From Gammaproteobacteria bacterium (lineage in GTDB: Bacteria; Pseudomonadota; Gammaproteobacteria; Steroidobacterales; Steroidobacteraceae): 17,255 nt of DNA. Below, one piece after another: positions 7,129 through 13,405 of the stretch (position 1 is the first letter of the stretch; the number at the start of each line of letters is the position of its first letter). The stretch is taken from contig PMMB01000030.1 of NCBI GenBank assembly GCA_003165495.1, positions 1-17,255 on the forward strand, read 5' to 3'. The position numbers and the translations under genes were made by a program. The notes beneath the pieces are model-generated. The model saw only the letters and a program-made list of their open reading frames with translations. It was not told the DNA's origin and searched no databases.

Positions 7129-8757
7129 CTACGCGGGGTACCCAAGGCGTTCCACCCAGCGCCGCAGCACGGGCAGGATCGGCTGGAGCGGCGCGCCGTA
7201 GTGCTTCCACTGTCCAATGCCCGACCGGTCAAGGCCGCGCGCAAGCTGCGCGGTGCTCGGAGTGGCGTGCTCGCGCGCCTGCACACGGGTTGCGAAATCG
7301 TCCATGCCGGCGACCCACTCGAGCCTTAGGAATTCGCAAATCGCGCGCGTCTCCTGCGCGAGGTCGGCCACCAGACTCTCGTAACGCACGATGCGCCAGT
7401 CGAGCCCCAAGAGAGGCTGTAGCTGATCGGCGAAGCTCATGACCGCATCGTAGAACTCCGCCGCACCGGGCAGAGTGAGCAGCTCGTACATCGCGGGATT
7501 CATCTTGAAGCGACGCCGAAAGCAGCTGAGCACGACATCGCGCGGATCCCGGCAGGCGAACAAGACCTTCGCATGCGGGAACAGCCGTGCGATCAGCGGC
7601 AACTTGAGCGTGTTCAACGGATGCTTATCGACAAACACCTTGCCGGCTATGTCGGTGCCGGTTTTGCGGACGCCGTCCCAGTACGCCGCGCGCAGCGCGC
7701 CGAGCTGGCTCTCGTCCGCCCGCAGCAGCGGCTCTAAGTTCAGGGGTTCGCGCATGAACTGAAGAACGCCGTCGGTCAGAAGTTCATGCTCCTCGATACT
7801 CGCGACCTGCGGGTGACCGTCGAGGACAACCTCCAGCAGAGTGGTGCCAGAACGCGGAAAGCCAAGCAGGAACACATGTCCGAGCGCGTCGGCGGAAGTC
7901 GCGTCCGGTGCTGCCTTGCTGACCCAATCAGGCGGACTGATATTCCCCATTGCCGCCGTCAGCGCGCGGGTATACGCCAGCATGCTCGTGCCGCTCGCGA
8001 AGCGGCGATGAATTTGCCGCAGCGCCTCGTTGCACGTGGTGTACGCGTCGAACGCCTCGGCATGCCGGCCGGCGGCGTCGAGCACGTCCCCCAACAGCCC
8101 GGTCGCGCGCGCCCTGTCGGACGGCCCCGCGCGCGAATCGACGATCAGCCGGTGGAGCAGCGTCTCCGCTTGGGGAGTTGCTCCGCTCGCAAGCTCAGCG
8201 GCGGCGAGGCTCATGACGGCGTCCGGAAAGCCGGGAGACGCAATAAGCGCCTGCTCCGCCCAGCGCCGTGCCTCGCCGTGCTCGCCGCGCTGCGTGGCGA
8301 TCGAGGCGAGCGCAGCCGTTGCGGCGAGATTGCCCGGCTCCAGCTCCAACGCCCGCAAGTGGCTCTGCCTCGCGCGACCCAGCGAGCCCAAGGCAATCAG
8401 CGCGTTGCCCTTGTTCGCGTGCGCGAACCCCAGATCGGGGTGCTTTTTCAGGAGTTCGTCCACGTGATACAGAGCGTCCGCGGGCCGATCGAGGCGCTGC
8501 AGGCACAATGACAAGGCGTTGCGCGCGCCCACATCGCCTGGCGCGATGCTCACCGCCCGCTCGAGCAACCGCAGCGATTCCTCGAACTTGCCCTCCTGTT
8601 CCAGCCGCGTGGCAACCACATTCAACAGCATCGGATGCTCGAAGCCGCTCGCAAGTGTCTGCTCGGCCAGAGCGCCGGCGCGTTGAAAGTCGCGATTCTG
8701 AGCGTACGTCAGAACCGTGCGGAGGGTCTTAAGGTCAGTCTCGAGGTCGCGGGCCAT
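7129..8757 (-). CDS. TPR-repeat sulfotransferase (copy 2)
   Basis: Predicted cytosolic PAPS-dependent sulfotransferase, 542 aa from the ATG at 8757. The open frame extends to 8937, but the extra 60 residues have no TPR character and would overlap the divergent gene, so 8757 is preferred. The Shine-Dalgarno sequence is weak. TPR-like helices cover residues about 5-240. The catalytic domain covers about 290-540. Its 5'-phosphosulfate loop is GFPRSGTTLLEVVL (299-312) and its 3'-phosphate-binding segment is CRDPRDVVLSCF (402-413). The C-terminal GIGQWKHYGAPLQPIL resembles the QWRHYEPWLGPL segment of copy 1, a usual feature of this family. Overall sequence differs strongly from the other two copies, so this is an old paralog rather than a recent duplicate. 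It is convergent with the small exported protein (31-base gap) and divergent from copy 3. Confidence 0.92.
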   Translation of the reverse strand: MARDLETDLKTLRTVLTYAQNRDFQRAGALAEQTLASGFEHPMLLNVVATRLEQEGKFEESLRLLERAVSIAPGDVGARNALSLCLQRLDRPADALYHVDELLKKHPDLGFAHANKGNALIALGSLGRARQSHLRALELEPGNLAATAALASIATQRGEHGEARRWAEQALIASPGFPDAVMSLAAAELASGATPQAETLLHRLIVDSRAGPSDRARATGLLGDVLDAAGRHAEAFDAYTTCNEALRQIHRRFASGTSMLAYTRALTAAMGNISPPDWVSKAAPDATSADALGHVFLLGFPRSGTTLLEVVLDGHPQVASIEEHELLTDGVLQFMREPLNLEPLLRADESQLGALRAAYWDGVRKTGTDIAGKVFVDKHPLNTLKLPLIARLFPHAKVLFACRDPRDVVLSCFRRRFKMNPAMYELLTLPGAAEFYDAVMSFADQLQPLLGLDWRIVRYESLVADLAQETRAICEFLRLEWVAGMDDFATRVQAREHATPSTAQLARGLDRSGIGQWKHYGAPLQPILPVLRRWVERLGYPA

Positions 8758-8884
8758 TTTCTCGAGAGTACCGGATTGGCTGCCGAGAATGAACCGACCT
8801 TGGTTGCCGTGCCGCACTTGTGTGAAAATCCCCGGGCGGCCGATCAGGCCCAAAGAGGTGAGCTTGACGGGAGTTCCTGAAGAG

Positions 8885-10333
8885 ATGATGCGCGAGGCTG
8901 TGCTTTTGCATCGCCAGAATCGTGTCCCAGAGGCCATCGACGCCTATCAACGCATACTCGCGAGCTGGCCCGGGGTCGCCGAGTGCTGGTTCAATCTGGC
9001 GGTGCTGCAGAGGCAGGTGCGGCAGCTCGCCGACGCCCTTGATTCCTACCAGAAAGCACTCGATGCAGGAGTCTCCCGTCCCGAGGAAGCCCATCTCAAT
9101 CGCAGCGTGATCTACACCGACTACCTGCGGCAGCATGCGGAGGCGGAACGCGAATTACGCTTGGCGCTTGCAATCAATCCGGTCTATACGCCTGCACTCC
9201 TCAATCTCGGCAACATTTGCGAGGACCTCGGTCGGCGGGCGGAGGCGTTCACGATTTATGCGCGGATCTTGGCGCTCGAGCCGCGCAACTTCGAGGCGCT
9301 GGCGCGATTCGCCAACTTGCAGCCGCAAGCGGTTGCGGATCCGCCCCTGGTTGCGCCGCTCAGACGTGCGCTCGCGGACCCCGAGGCGTCCGCCGCCGAG
9401 CGCGCGAGTCTTGGCTTTGCGCTCGGCCGAGTTCTCGACGCAGCGGGCGAGTACCCGGCCGCGTTCGCCGCCTACGATGCGGCGAACCAGGCGAGTTGGA
9501 CGAGCGCCGCGCCGCACGTCGCGCGCTACGACCGCGCGCGACAGGAGGCGTTCGTGGACCGCATGATCACGAGCGGCCGCGCCACTGTGCAGGCGCCGAG
9601 CACAGGCGTCATGCGGCCGCGCCCGATATTCATCTGCGGCATGTTCCGTTCGGGCTCGACGTTGACCGAGCAGCTACTGGCCAATTGCCCGGGTGTCGCA
9701 GCCGGCGGCGAGATCGATTTCCTGCCGCGCCTGATCGGCGGCGAACTCGCGCCGTTTCCCGATTCATTGGCATCCGTGACCGCCCTGCAGCTGGGAGACG
9801 TCGCCGCCCGCTACCGCGCGGAACTCGCGCGGGTCTCGTCGGACGCCATCTACGTAATCGACAAGCGCCCCGACAATTTTCTCTACATCGGGCTCATCAA
9901 GAGCTTGTTTCCGGACGCCCGGATCGTGCACACGACGCGCAATCCGCTCGACAACTGTCTGTCGATCTATTTTCTGCACCTAGATCAACAAATGAGCTAC
10001 GCGCTCGACCTGATGGATACCGGACACTATTTCCGCGAGTATCGTCGCCTGATGGCGCATTGGAAGTCTCAGTTCGCGGCCGATATATTCGACTTCGACT
10101 ACGACGCCCTGGTGAGCGAGCCGTTGCCGGCGTTACAGCGGCTCTGTGCGTTTCTCGGGCTTGACTGGGGAGAGCGCGCGCCGCAGGCCGCGCCGGCCGG
10201 ACGGGCCATCAAGACCGCGAGCGTCTGGCAGGTACGCGAGCCGCTGTATCGCAGTTCGTCCGGACGGGCGCGTCATTACGGCAGCCAGCTCAAGGAATTG
10301 ACGGACTACCTGGCCGACCTTCTGCCAGCATGA
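8885..10333 (+). CDS. TPR-repeat sulfotransferase (copy 3)
   Basis: Predicted cytosolic PAPS-dependent sulfotransferase, 482 aa from the ATG at 8885. A second ATG follows directly at 8888. Alternatives are GTG at 8858 or TTG at 8864 (the latter just after AGAGGTGA). The frame is open back to 8717, but that part is a shadow of the divergent gene. TPR repeats span residues about 1-200. The 5'-phosphosulfate loop is GMFRSGSTLTEQLL (252-265) and the 3'-phosphate-binding segment is TRNPLDNCLSIYF (351-363). The tail VREPLYRSSSGRARHYGSQL matches the usual C-terminal substrate/PAPS-lid region. It has the shortest TPR part of the three. The stop overlaps the next start (ATGA), so it forms an operon with the two oxygenase-like genes downstream. 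The 127-base divergent spacer 8758-8884 holds no convincing promoter motif. Confidence 0.92.
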   Translation: MMREAVLLHRQNRVPEAIDAYQRILASWPGVAECWFNLAVLQRQVRQLADALDSYQKALDAGVSRPEEAHLNRSVIYTDYLRQHAEAERELRLALAINPVYTPALLNLGNICEDLGRRAEAFTIYARILALEPRNFEALARFANLQPQAVADPPLVAPLRRALADPEASAAERASLGFALGRVLDAAGEYPAAFAAYDAANQASWTSAAPHVARYDRARQEAFVDRMITSGRATVQAPSTGVMRPRPIFICGMFRSGSTLTEQLLANCPGVAAGGEIDFLPRLIGGELAPFPDSLASVTALQLGDVAARYRAELARVSSDAIYVIDKRPDNFLYIGLIKSLFPDARIVHTTRNPLDNCLSIYFLHLDQQMSYALDLMDTGHYFREYRRLMAHWKSQFAADIFDFDYDALVSEPLPALQRLCAFLGLDWGERAPQAAPAGRAIKTASVWQVREPLYRSSSGRARHYGSQLKELTDYLADLLPA

Positions 10334-10995
10334 ATGCCACACCGCCCATCGTAGTGCCGATACTCGCGACGCCATTCGGAGTCGTGCCATTGCCGGACGC
10401 GGAAGCGCTCAATCCAGCACTTGCCGCGCTATTCGCGGCACGCATCCGCGCCGACGGCGCGGCCCACCAGCAAAATCCGCTCTGCTACCGCAGCGGCGAT
10501 GACCTTCTCGAGTGGCCGGAGCAGGCGGTGCGGCAATTGGGCGCCGGGATTTTTCGCGGCGTGTACTCGGTGGTCGATGCGGTCAATGACTTCACCGACG
10601 CGCAATTGCGCTTATTTAGGCTGGAGGCGCGCGGCTGGTTCACGGTCGTCAAGCCGGATGGCTGCGTGCCCGCGACCAGCTACCCGCTGACTGCGTGGTG
10701 CGGAATCTACTGTGTTGCCGCACCCGAACCATCCGCGACGCGCCACGACAGCGGTGTGCTGCGGATCTATGAGTCGCGGCTCGGCACCATGTTCGCGGAT
10801 ACGACCAACTCCGTGATGCGCCTCCCGTTCGCGCCGGGCCACTACGGTTGGCGGCCGGTGCCCGGCCAGCTGGCGGTCTTCCCTGCGTCGCTTACTCACG
10901 AGATCGCGCTGGTCCGGTCCCCCGGGCAGCTGGTGCTGGTTACGGTCCGCGTTCGCTTCGTCGGCCCGGGCCAGCAGGGAGTGATGCGGTGGTGA
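10330..10995 (+). CDS. 2OG-Fe(II)-oxygenase-like protein, probable catalytically dead paralog
   Basis: 221 aa, with an ATG overlapping the sulfotransferase stop by 4 bases. It aligns along its length with the next gene: WFTVVKPDG...YPLTAWCGIYCVA pairs with WFHVSRYAG...HPLASWSAVYCVR, DSGVLRIYESR with DSGVLRILDTR, and PGQLAVFPASLTHE with AGQLIAFPSYVFHE. The fold is therefore the double-stranded beta helix of the putative 2OG-Fe(II) oxygenase family (TIGR02466-like). The His-Asn-His of the partner is Thr116-Ser117-Tyr118 here. The distal His is kept (H190), but the Arg that should hold 2-oxoglutarate (11 residues later) is Leu201. Iron binding and catalysis therefore look lost, and it may be a regulatory or scaffold subunit of the next protein. 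The family assignment is by recognised motifs, not a search. Confidence 0.85.
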   Translation: MNATPPIVVPILATPFGVVPLPDAEALNPALAALFAARIRADGAAHQQNPLCYRSGDDLLEWPEQAVRQLGAGIFRGVYSVVDAVNDFTDAQLRLFRLEARGWFTVVKPDGCVPATSYPLTAWCGIYCVAAPEPSATRHDSGVLRIYESRLGTMFADTTNSVMRLPFAPGHYGWRPVPGQLAVFPASLTHEIALVRSPGQLVLVTVRVRFVGPGQQGVMRW

Positions 10996-11639
10996 GCCCG
11001 ACAATCAAGGTGCAACCGCTGTTTGCGGTGCCGTTCGGCGAGGCGTGTCTCGCGCCCTGCGAGCGCCTGAACCAGGAGCTCGAGGCGCTGTTTCTGCAGC
11101 GCGAGACACAAGAGCACAGAAATCCCACGCCGAGCCACACGCCGCAGGCGGAGACTTTCGAAAGCCGCTTCAATCTGTTCCGCTGGCCGGAGGCCTGCGT
11201 TCAAGAGTTGCGCCGCTTCATGCTGGATGCGGTTGCCCAAATGGTGATCGAGACGACGACACTGCGGGCCGAGGACATCTCTCGCCTCCAGTTCCATAAC
11301 CATACCTGGTTCCATGTCTCCCGCTACGCGGGCTCCTTCATCGCCCACAACCACCCGCTCGCATCTTGGTCCGCCGTGTACTGCGTCCGCGCCGGCGAGT
11401 CCGTGCCCGAGCAGCCCGACAGCGGTGTACTGCGAATCCTGGACACCCGGCAAGGTGCCAACGGCTACACCGATCCGGCAAACACCCCACTGCACCGCCC
11501 GTATGCGCTGCGTCCGCTGGAGATTCGGCTGGCAGCAGGGCAGCTGATCGCGTTTCCGTCCTACGTGTTCCACGAAGTCGCGCCCTTTTACGGCCGGGAC
11601 ACGCGGATAACAGTCGCGACCAACTGCTGGTTCGCCTAG
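10989..11639 (+). CDS. Putative 2OG-Fe(II) oxygenase (intact active site)
   Basis: 216 aa from GTG at 10989, which overlaps the upstream gene by 7 bases and has AGGGAG 7 bases before it. GTG at 10992 (GTGA overlap) is an equal alternative. It is a predicted cytosolic non-haem iron dioxygenase of the putative 2OG-Fe(II) oxygenase type (TIGR02466-like). Candidate iron ligands are the His-Asn-His at 120-122 and H195 in FPSYVFHE. R206, 11 residues after H195, is the candidate 2-oxoglutarate anchor. The core WSAVYCV and DSGVLRILD strands are typical. No signal peptide. It is the last gene of the sulfotransferase-oxygenase-oxygenase operon. The target of hydroxylation is unknown. The 29 bases after its stop contain only a short A run and no terminator hairpin. 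Confidence 0.88.
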   Translation: MVSPTIKVQPLFAVPFGEACLAPCERLNQELEALFLQRETQEHRNPTPSHTPQAETFESRFNLFRWPEACVQELRRFMLDAVAQMVIETTTLRAEDISRLQFHNHTWFHVSRYAGSFIAHNHPLASWSAVYCVRAGESVPEQPDSGVLRILDTRQGANGYTDPANTPLHRPYALRPLEIRLAAGQLIAFPSYVFHEVAPFYGRDTRITVATNCWFA

Positions 11640-11668
11640 CCATACCAAAAAAATGCGTACACAGGAGT

Positions 11669-12163
11669 TCACTTCACGTTGTGAAAGCTCGGGTGCACCA
11701 CGGAATCGCCGACCTTGATGCCCAGGCGGTCACTGGCTCCGCCTTTGAGTTCCAGCACGGCGAGAGAAGGCTTGGGCGACTGGATGACGGATAGCGACAG
11801 CGGTGTGGCCTGTGCGGCGATGTATTCGATCAGCCCGTGCTCGTCGATGAACAGCAGGTCGAGCGAGATATAGGTGTTCTTCATCCACATCGTGGGCCGC
11901 TGATTGCCGGAGAACACGAATAGCATGCCGGCGTGCTCATCCATGTCGTGCACGTACATCAGTCCCTGTTCCTCACGGCGGGGATTGTCGGCATTCCAAA
12001 TTTTGAAATTCAGTACTTTGCCGGCGGTGGTCCTAATCGCCAGCAGACTTTGGGGAAATGCCGACAAGGGTTCTGGCGTCGCGTCCTGTGCGCCGGCAGC
12101 GCCGCCTGCAAAAACAACGCCCACGCACAACAACAATGCGACTACCCAGGATGATTTCCTCAC
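11669..12163 (-). CDS. DUF192 family exported protein
   Basis: 164 aa from a GTG at 12163, with GGAG 9 bases upstream. Residues 1-25 form a signal peptide ending A-G-A-Q, so it acts in the periplasm. The DUF192 (PF02643) signature is clear: GLMYV...GMLFVF followed by TMWMKNTYISLDLLFID (about 90-106) and a C-terminal AVLELKGGASDRLGIKVGD. The biochemical role of the family is not established. It lies 15 bases downstream of another exported-protein gene on the same strand and is probably co-transcribed with it. Its 3' end faces the oxygenase operon. Confidence 0.9.
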   Translation of the reverse strand: MRKSSWVVALLLCVGVVFAGGAAGAQDATPEPLSAFPQSLLAIRTTAGKVLNFKIWNADNPRREEQGLMYVHDMDEHAGMLFVFSGNQRPTMWMKNTYISLDLLFIDEHGLIEYIAAQATPLSLSVIQSPKPSLAVLELKGGASDRLGIKVGDSVVHPSFHNVK

Positions 12164-12178
12164 GGTGAACGGCTCCAG

Positions 12179-12754
12179 TTATTTGTCTTGGCTTTCGTAG
12201 TTTACAAGCCCGGCGAATTCGAAGGTGCTGACCAGAACATCGCCATCGCCGCGGATGGCGTGCGCGGGTTGGGTGCAAAAGCCGCGAGCTTCGACACGGT
12301 AGGCGCCGGCACCCGCGCCCGCGCCGGTAAGCGCTCGCTGCGTCAATGAATCCACCGTGCAGCGCGTGTCGCCGAGCGTGCCATAGATGCGGCTCTTGCC
12401 CTGCACGATGACCGTCAGGTTGGCGCCCACTTCATGAGCGGGCTTACCCGCTCGAACGCCGGTCAGGCCAAAGACGAGCAGCAAATTGGGAGCACCGCCC
12501 GCCGTGCGCTGAAAGCTCAAACGAACTCCCGGCGGCTTGTCCCGGGACTCACCCTCGCAGTGGGTGCCGCTGTTCGGCCAATCGATGTTGGCGTTGATCG
12601 CGCCCGCGAGATGTGCGCGAAGGTAACCGTCCCCGGACGCGAGACAAGACGTCGTCTTGGTCAGCAGGGAACTTGCCGGTGGCGTATCCGCGACGGCGGC
12701 CGCGGCCCCGCACAGTGCCACCAGCACGAGCGCCCGCATGACGCGTTGGCGCAT
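12179..12754 (-). CDS. Exported protein of unknown function
   Basis: 191 aa from the ATG at 12754 (GGAAGG three bases upstream, rather close); the ATG at 12739 is possible. An open-frame start at 12787 would add 11 residues ahead of the signal peptide and run into the Fur-like palindrome, so it is disfavoured. The N-terminus MRQRVMRALVLVALCGAAA and following Ala-rich stretch are a Sec signal peptide cut near V-A-D. The mature part is about 165 aa, with Cys at S-C-L-A-S, T-H-C-E, T-R-C-T and F-C-T, which could form two disulfides. The centre is rich in beta-strand-like segments (LLLVFGLTGV, LTVIVQG). I do not recognise a family. Probably first gene of a two-gene operon with the DUF192 gene. 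Confidence 0.7.
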   Translation of the reverse strand: MRQRVMRALVLVALCGAAAAVADTPPASSLLTKTTSCLASGDGYLRAHLAGAINANIDWPNSGTHCEGESRDKPPGVRLSFQRTAGGAPNLLLVFGLTGVRAGKPAHEVGANLTVIVQGKSRIYGTLGDTRCTVDSLTQRALTGAGAGAGAYRVEARGFCTQPAHAIRGDGDVLVSTFEFAGLVNYESQDK

Positions 12755-12771
12755 TAACCTTCCATTGAAGC

Positions 12772-12786
12772 AGATAATCGTTATCA
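12772..12786. promoter_or_regulatory. Fur-box-like palindrome in a divergent promoter region
   Basis: AGATAATCGTTATCA matches the 7-1-7 Fur consensus TGATAATnATTATCA at 12 of 14 defined positions and contains the exact inverted repeat GATAA-TCG-TTATC. It sits between two divergent genes, 17 bases before the minus-strand ATG at 12754 and 9 bases before the plus-strand ATG at 12796, inside an AT-rich patch. Bound Fur would block both promoters. GATAAT at 12773-12778 could itself act as a plus-strand -10. No protein-binding evidence is available. Confidence 0.45.
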
Positions 12787-12795
12787 TTTCTCACC

Positions 12796-13287
12796 ATGTT
12801 GCCACGAAGCCTTAAGACAATGTTGATGGTCAAGCGGCTGTTGCCGGTCTCGGTGGTGCTGTGCCTGGCCGCCTGTACCTTGTTGACCCCCAAATTCACC
12901 CGCCCGAACGTATCCGTCGTGAGTGTGGAAATGCGCAGCGGCAACCTGTTGCAGCAGAATTTCGCGGTCAAGCTCAACATTCAAAATCCCAACGACCGTG
13001 CACTGCCCGTCAGCGGCCTGCATGTAGAACTCAACGTGGGCGGGGAGCAGATCGCGAGCGGCGTCAGCGACCGTGCCATTGTCGTTCCCGCGTTCGGCGA
13101 GTCCGAGTTCGACATGACGATCAAGGCCAATATGGCGTTGGCTTTGCTCAAGCTGGCCAATAAAATGGATCAACAATCGGACTCGATCGACTACGACCTC
13201 ACCGGCGCCGCGAGCATCGATTTACCCTTCTTGCGCGACTTGCCGTTTCGCCAAACGGGGTCTTTCTCGCTTAAGGGCATTCGATAA
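12796..13287 (+). CDS. LEA type 2 / WHy-domain lipoprotein
   Basis: 163 aa from the ATG at 12796; ATGs at 12820 and 12826 are also possible and none has a clear Shine-Dalgarno sequence. The N-terminus carries a lipoprotein signal with lipobox L-A-A-C (C27), so the protein should be lipidated and anchored in an envelope membrane. Residues about 33-163 match the LEA_2/WHy fold: KLNIQNPNDRALPVSGLHV, ELNVGGEQIASGVS and a terminal FLRDLPFRQTGSFSLKG. In bacteria these single-domain lipoproteins are linked to stress or desiccation, but the exact role is not known. It is divergent from the exported-protein operon and could share Fur-like control. After the stop there is a T-run but no strong hairpin. 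Confidence 0.85.
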   Translation: MLPRSLKTMLMVKRLLPVSVVLCLAACTLLTPKFTRPNVSVVSVEMRSGNLLQQNFAVKLNIQNPNDRALPVSGLHVELNVGGEQIASGVSDRAIVVPAFGESEFDMTIKANMALALLKLANKMDQQSDSIDYDLTGAASIDLPFLRDLPFRQTGSFSLKGIR

Positions 13288-13342
13288 CTCATTGAAATAA
13301 TTGTGTTTTTTTAAAATAGCCGTCCGGAGCGAGGCCGCCGTC

Positions 13343-13368
13343 TGGTAAACTTTCGAACCATACGAAAG
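13343..13368 (+). promoter_or_regulatory. Possible promoter with overlapping inverted repeat
   Basis: TGGTAAACT (13343-13351) fits an extended -10. It overlaps the inverted repeat CTTTCG / CGAAAG (13350-13355 and 13363-13368, 7-base spacer), which could be an operator over the start site. This is the only promoter-like signal seen in the 118-base gap 13288-13405 before the carboxypeptidase. No good -35 box is visible. Confidence 0.25.
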
Positions 13369-13405
13369 AAGCGCCGCTGCCCTAAGCGTCGCTCGCAAGG
13401 TAACC

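Noticed and set aside
8800..8829. Possible sigma70 promoter (TTGGTT, 18 bases, GAAAAT) before the third sulfotransferase
   Set aside because: Only 4 of 6 matches in the -10 and no extended -10; such matches are expected by chance in a spacer of this size.
8717..8884. N-terminal extension of the third sulfotransferase, and the mirrored extension of the second to 8937
   Set aside because: The two extensions overlap each other on opposite strands, show no TPR pattern, and good internal ATG starts exist at 8885 and 8757.
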